Shown here in pieces: positions 60,274 to 64,000 of a stretch of DNA of 64,000 nucleotides (its first letter is position 1; each line of letters opens with the position of its first letter). The notes under the pieces were generated by a model that made no database searches, was not told the origin of the DNA, and was given only the letters and a program-made list of their open reading frames with translations. The position numbers and the translations under genes were made by a program. The stretch comes from Bacteroidota bacterium (GTDB taxonomy: Bacteria; Bacteroidota; Bacteroidia; 2-12-FULL-35-15): contig JADKIU010000007.1 in the NCBI GenBank assembly GCA_016722565.1, positions 62,001 through 126,000 on the forward strand. Direction: 5' to 3'.

Positions 60274-61359
60274 TTAGTTCATAATTTCAGTTTGTTTTCG
60301 GATTGATTCTTCATGAATCAAAATGTATAATGCCTTAACAAATTCTTCGCTCAACCCCATCATCGTTGCATTACTCAACCGTTCGTTTAATAAACTTTCC
60401 CAACGATTGGCTTGTAATATGGTTACATCATTTTCTTTTTTATACATTCCAATTCTTTCAGCGACCTGCATCCTGTTCATTAAAATCTGCAATAATTCAT
60501 CATCTGATTTATTAATCGATTCACGAAGTTCTTCCAATTTATTTTTGAACTCAACATTTTCAGATTTTGATTTTCGCACAACCAATTTACTTAACAAACC
60601 TGCTAATTGGTTAGGATTCAGTTGCTGCTTTGCATCGCTCAATGCCAATTGTGGCATGCAATGCGTTTCAATCATCAACCCATGCATATCCATATCCAAA
60701 GCTTTTTGAGAAACATATGGGATTAAATCAATATTTCCGCAAATATGACTGGGGTCACAAATAATAGGCAAATCCGGGCAAATCGTTCGCAACGCTATAG
60801 CCATTTCCCATCTCGGGTCATTTCGAAATGCAGCGTTCGAATATGAATATACACCTCGGTGAATCGCTGCGATTTTAGTAATGCCGGCATTGTTTATTCG
60901 CTCCAATGCACCTAACCACAATTGCAAGTCAGGAGTCATCGGATTCTTTACAAAAACAGGAATATCAACACCTTTTAATGCATCAGCAATTTCCTGAACA
61001 GAAAACGGATTAACTGTGGTTCTTGCCCCAATCCAAAGAATATCCACTCCGGCTTTCAAACATGCCTCCACATGCACGGCATTTGCAACTTCGGTTGACG
61101 TTAGCAAACCGGTTTCTTGTTTCACAGCTTGCATCCATTCCAAACCAATACCTCCAACACCTTCGAAGGAATTCGGACGTGTACGTGGTTTCCAGATACC
61201 TGCCCTGAAAATTATTTTTTTATTAATCTCAGCAATCCCTTTTGCTGTCGTTATCATTTGAATTTCCGACTCTGCACTACATGGTCCGGCAATAATAAGA
61301 GGACGTTTCGCTCCTTCAAGCCAATCACAGACAGGTGTGATATTTAAGGTTGTTTTCAT
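60274..61359 (-). CDS. bifunctional DAHP synthase / chorismate mutase
   Basis: 361 residues. The N-terminal part (about 1-265) is a class I DAHP synthase of the KdsA-like subtype (RPLIIAGPCSAES, FRAGIWKPRTRPNSFEGVG, ICDPSHICGN, HCMP). The C-terminal part (about 270-361) is an AroQ-type chorismate mutase (LEELRESINKSDDELLQILMNRMQVAERIGMYKKEND). It feeds and then draws off chorismate for Phe/Tyr synthesis. It is 11 bp after pheA in one transcript, controlled by the pheA leader. Confidence 0.9.
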   Translation of the reverse strand: MKTTLNITPVCDWLEGAKRPLIIAGPCSAESEIQMITTAKGIAEINKKIIFRAGIWKPRTRPNSFEGVGGIGLEWMQAVKQETGLLTSTEVANAVHVEACLKAGVDILWIGARTTVNPFSVQEIADALKGVDIPVFVKNPMTPDLQLWLGALERINNAGITKIAAIHRGVYSYSNAAFRNDPRWEMAIALRTICPDLPIICDPSHICGNIDLIPYVSQKALDMDMHGLMIETHCMPQLALSDAKQQLNPNQLAGLLSKLVVRKSKSENVEFKNKLEELRESINKSDDELLQILMNRMQVAERIGMYKKENDVTILQANRWESLLNERLSNATMMGLSEEFVKALYILIHEESIRKQTEIMN

Positions 61360-61370
61360 TAGAAAAATTA

Positions 61371-62201
61371 TTAATTAACAATGTTAGCTTTGATATACTC
61401 ACCTAAAACGGATAGAGAGCGAGTTGATCCTTTTATCTTTTTTAATGCCTTTTGAAAATCGGTACGATGTACCCATTCCAAATCGGCATGAAATGAATAT
61501 TCCAGAGGCTCTCCCGCAACAGGAACACTTTGAATTTTAGATAAACTCACGCCATTGCGTTTCAAAACATTCAACACATCTGACAATGATCCAACTTCAT
61601 GTTTTAATCGAAAGCAAACCGATGCCTTATTCGGATGTTCCGGTTTCGAGTCTCCTTTGGATAAAATGATAAAACGAGTAAAATTTTGTTTGTTATTCTC
61701 AACATTTGAAAACAACACAGGAACGCCATAAACAAGTGACGACAATTCATTTGCAATCGCTGCTGTATTCTTCAAATTCAATTCTTTTATCTTTTTCACA
61801 CAAGAGGCCGTATCTCCTTCTTCCACAATCGTAACATGGGAATGTTTCTGCAAAAATTCAGAACATTGTGCCAATGCCATTGGATGTGAATGAATGTACT
61901 TTATATCAGTCATGCTTACACCCTCCAATGCCAATAAATTCAATTCTATCTTCAAATATTGCTCTCCGATAATTCGAAGTTGATATTCGTCTATTAAATT
62001 ATAATTTGACAAAATGCTACCAGCAATTGAATTTTCTATGGCCATGACAGCATAATCTGCATGATTGTTTTTTACCAATTCACAACATTGACGGAATGTA
62101 AAACATTCGATTGCTTCTACTTCTTGACCATAAAATTTTTGCGCTGCCAAATCATGATAGGAAGCTGCAGTACCGAAAATTGCTACTTTGAAATTACGCA
62201 T
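61371..62201 (-). CDS. pheA: prephenate dehydratase
   Basis: 276 residues. Dehydratase domain about 1-180 (VAIFGTAASYHDLAAQKFYG, YAVMAIENSIAGSI, NNKQNFTRFIIL) and a C-terminal ACT regulatory domain about 195-270 (KASVCFRLKHEVGSLSDVLNVLKRNGVSLSKIQSVP), which normally binds Phe. It converts prephenate to phenylpyruvate. Preceded by a Phe/Tyr-rich leader peptide and terminator (62234-62374). Confidence 0.93.
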   Translation of the reverse strand: MRNFKVAIFGTAASYHDLAAQKFYGQEVEAIECFTFRQCCELVKNNHADYAVMAIENSIAGSILSNYNLIDEYQLRIIGEQYLKIELNLLALEGVSMTDIKYIHSHPMALAQCSEFLQKHSHVTIVEEGDTASCVKKIKELNLKNTAAIANELSSLVYGVPVLFSNVENNKQNFTRFIILSKGDSKPEHPNKASVCFRLKHEVGSLSDVLNVLKRNGVSLSKIQSVPVAGEPLEYSFHADLEWVHRTDFQKALKKIKGSTRSLSVLGEYIKANIVN

Positions 62202-62233
62202 GTTGTTATTGTTTAATTTATTATTGAATAAAA

Positions 62234-62268
62234 AAAGGCGAGTCCCGATGTTATCGGGACTCGCCTTT
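62234..62268 (-). terminator. attenuator terminator upstream of pheA
   Basis: Long perfect stem: minus-strand AAAGGCGAGTCCCGAT (62268-62253) pairs with ATCGGGACTCGCCTTT (62249-62234), 3-base loop, then a T run. It lies between the leader peptide and pheA. Its 5' arm can alternatively pair with leader CGGGAC (62322-62317). Confidence 0.9.
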
Positions 62269-62293
62269 GAGTAATTACTATGTTTATTAAAAT

Positions 62294-62374
62294 TTACATA
62301 CTACTTCCCAAGCGGTGTCCCGTATAAGAACCCGGATAAAATGGAAAGAAGAAATATAAATTATGTAGTGTCAT
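62294..62374 (-). CDS. Phe/Tyr-rich leader peptide of the pheA operon
   Basis: 26-residue ORF, ATG 62374 and TAA 62294-62296. The middle reads LYFFFPFYPGSY (4 Phe and 3 Tyr in 12 residues), the end GHRLGSSM. It is followed by the terminator at 62234-62268. Position, composition and terminator are those of an amino-acid attenuator: low Phe- or Tyr-tRNA stalls the ribosome at residues 7-13 and frees CGGGAC (codons 18-20) to block terminator formation. The mechanism is inferred; the ORF and hairpin are seen directly. Confidence 0.85.
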   Translation of the reverse strand: MTLHNLYFFFPFYPGSYTGHRLGSSM

Positions 62375-62442
62375 TTTGTTTTTAATCTGCGACAAAGATA
62401 ATGGAGAAAATAAATACTATCCAAATTTATTTATAAAATAAA

Positions 62443-63744
62443 TTAACTTCTCACTATTTTAGATATCTTCAGAGCCATTTCCATTCTTATTTTATCATTG
62501 CATAAATTTCCAATGCTACCTGCATGAGTATGATTTAATTCAAAGTCCGAATCAAAATCATTCTTTTCAATTGCATTTCCTATATTTCTATAGGCATCTC
62601 TGAATGGAATTCCATTTAAGACTTGTTCATTCACAGCTTCAACACTATACAAAAAATTGTACTTATCATCTTTCAGAATACCTTCTCTAATTTGAATCTG
62701 CCCCATCATGAATTCAGTCATTTCCAAACAGCTCTTCAGCTCACTTATAGCCGGAAATAAGCTTTCCTTTGTCAATTGCATATCACGGTGATAGCCAGAC
62801 GGCAAATTAGTTGACAACATCGTTAATTCATTCGGCAAAGCTTGAATTTTATTGCATTTACCTCGAATCAGTTCAAACACATCGGGATTTTTTTTATGTG
62901 GCATAATACTACTCCCCGTTGTCAATTCATCCGGAAAAGAAATAAAGGCAAAATTTTGATTCATATACAAACAAACATCATACGCCAATTTAGAAAGTGT
63001 TGCAGCAATAGATGACATTGCCATCGCAACAATCTTTTCCGTTTTCCCTCTTGTCATCTGCGCATACACCACATTATAATTCATCGTTTCAAAGGAAAGT
63101 AATTTCGTAGTCATTTCTCTATCCAAAGGAAATGAGGATCCATATCCTGCTCCAGAACCTAATGGATTTTTATTTGTCACATTGTAAGCCGCAAGAACCA
63201 ACTCCATGTCATCTACCAAACTTTCGGCATAAGCACCAAACCACAATCCGAATGAGGAAGGCATAGCAATTTGAAGATGTGTATAACCCGGAAGCAATGT
63301 ATTTTTATGCGCATCACTCAAGTCTATTAATAAATTAAATAATTTTAAAACAGAAGAACTGATCTCCTTCAGTTCGTAACGCAAATACAATTTAATATCG
63401 GTTAATACCTGATCATTCCGTGAACGGCCACTATGAATTTTCTTGCCGGTTTCTCCTAGCTTCATCGTCAACAACAATTCAATCTGAGAGTGAATATCCT
63501 CCACCCCATCTTGAATTCTAAAATTTCCTTTCCATATTTTGTCTAAAATGACAGCCAATTCTTTATGAATCGCATCCTTTTCATCTTTGCTAAGCAGGCC
63601 AATCGATTCAAGCATTTGCGCATGAGCAATGGAAGCTTTCACATCGAATTCAGCCATTACTAAATCTAATTGATTATCATTTCCAACAGTAAATTTTTCA
63701 ATCAACTCAGAAGTTGATTTGTTTTCTTTTTGCCACAATTTCAT
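62443..63744 (-). CDS. argH: argininosuccinate lyase
   Basis: 433 residues of the fumarase/aspartase superfamily. Signature GSSIMPHKKNPDVFELIRGK, DIHSQIE, SGRSRNDQVLTDIKLYLR and a C-terminal helical region are clear. It splits argininosuccinate into arginine and fumarate. Its start overlaps the stop of the upstream argE-like gene by 4 bp, so the two are translationally coupled in an arginine operon continuing to the right. Confidence 0.94.
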   Translation of the reverse strand: MKLWQKENKSTSELIEKFTVGNDNQLDLVMAEFDVKASIAHAQMLESIGLLSKDEKDAIHKELAVILDKIWKGNFRIQDGVEDIHSQIELLLTMKLGETGKKIHSGRSRNDQVLTDIKLYLRYELKEISSSVLKLFNLLIDLSDAHKNTLLPGYTHLQIAMPSSFGLWFGAYAESLVDDMELVLAAYNVTNKNPLGSGAGYGSSFPLDREMTTKLLSFETMNYNVVYAQMTRGKTEKIVAMAMSSIAATLSKLAYDVCLYMNQNFAFISFPDELTTGSSIMPHKKNPDVFELIRGKCNKIQALPNELTMLSTNLPSGYHRDMQLTKESLFPAISELKSCLEMTEFMMGQIQIREGILKDDKYNFLYSVEAVNEQVLNGIPFRDAYRNIGNAIEKNDFDSDFELNHTHAGSIGNLCNDKIRMEMALKISKIVRS

Positions 63745-64000
63745 ATTATTTCAACTAGCATTTTAATATACAATTCTATTCCAGCTTCAATTTCATTCAA
63801 ATAAATGAATTCATCTGCGGTATGCGAACGAGCAGAATCTCCCGGACCTACTTTCAAACTTGGGAAATTCATCACTTCCTGATCTGAACTTGTAGGTGAT
63901 CCATACGTTTTTCTACCAAGACTAATTCCTGCTTTCACTATGGGATGATTCTTATCGATAAAAGAAGAGTTCAAACGCAATGAACGAGGCTTGACTTCAC
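63741..64000 (-). CDS. argE: M20 peptidase/acetylornithine deacetylase-like (3' part)
   Basis: The frame is open from the right edge to the stop at 63741-63743; about 86 C-terminal residues are seen (KTYGSPTSSDQEVMNFPSLKVGPGDSARSHTADEFIYLNEIEAGIELYIKML). The GPGDSARSHTADEF block is the M20 zinc-ligand region near the C-terminus, as in ArgE. It overlaps argH by 4 bp. Without the N-terminus, ArgE and a succinyl-ornithine deacetylase cannot be told apart. Confidence 0.8.
   Translation of the reverse strand, partial: EVKPRSLRLNSSFIDKNHPIVKAGISLGRKTYGSPTSSDQEVMNFPSLKVGPGDSARSHTADEFIYLNEIEAGIELYIKMLVEII

Overview
The window is an AT-rich, densely packed chromosomal segment of a Bacteroidota bacterium, probably Flavobacteriia- or Chitinophaga-like. 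The evidence is a PorP/SprF protein, four secreted proteins ending in type IX secretion (T9SS) sorting domains, DUF4296 and SiaC/DUF1987 proteins, a TonB receptor with an N-terminal carboxypeptidase-regulatory domain, and TAnnTTTG-type -7 promoter elements. No phage, insertion sequence with transposase, integron, CRISPR array or rRNA operon is visible.

Layout. 1-7.6 kb: end of a PorP/SprF gene, a TPR membrane protein, a Cys-less alkyltransferase-like protein, trmB, a glycosyltransferase, an SDR epimerase, tyrS, a LuxE-like protein and a lipoprotein. 7.7-11.5 kb: phosphate uptake (PiT transporter, DUF47 partner, OprP-type porin). 11.7-20.5 kb: an inorganic-carbon module (SulP transporter, beta-carbonic anhydrase, DabA, DabB, DUF2490 protein), with a second beta-carbonic anhydrase nearby. 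20.6-27 kb: a nonsense-interrupted PhoB-like regulator, a MORN-like protein, a small CarboxypepD_reg protein and a 1345-residue phytase-like/PhoX-like T9SS protein. 27-31.2 kb: an RsbU-type phosphatase, a frameshifted GH1 gene, a glycosyltransferase and an LpxH-like hydrolase. 31.5-40.8 kb: two single-domain receivers (one lacking its phospho-acceptor), a beta-helix/Ig T9SS protein, a TonB receptor split by an in-frame stop, phoB-like and phoR-like genes, and SiaC. 40.8-59.4 kb: housekeeping, lipid and surface genes (SDR, VOC protein, radical SAM operon, DUF72, PlsC-like, pyrC, GT2, M43 protease, acs). 59.4-64 kb: a diverged tRNA-Phe, frameshifted proC, DAHP synthase/chorismate mutase, pheA behind a leader-peptide attenuator, argH and the end of an argE-like gene.

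How it fits together. The strongest new signal is a repeated operator-like element: three 7-bp half-sites related to TTAACAT, spaced exactly 11 bp apart, placed 19-20 bp (or 41 bp) upstream of -7 elements. It lies before the porin, the PiT operon, both PhoB-like regulators, the TonB receptor and the beta-helix protein. I infer that this is the Pho box of this lineage, joining porin, PiT, PhoX-like protein, TonB receptor and PhoBR into one phosphate-starvation regulon. A second self-contained unit is the DAB bicarbonate-accumulation operon. A third is a Phe/Tyr-rich leader peptide whose own coding sequence can pair with the terminator upstream of pheA.

Five genes are broken (two in-frame stops, three one-base frameshifts in A/T homopolymers). 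The homopolymer pattern makes sequencing or assembly error a serious alternative to real decay.
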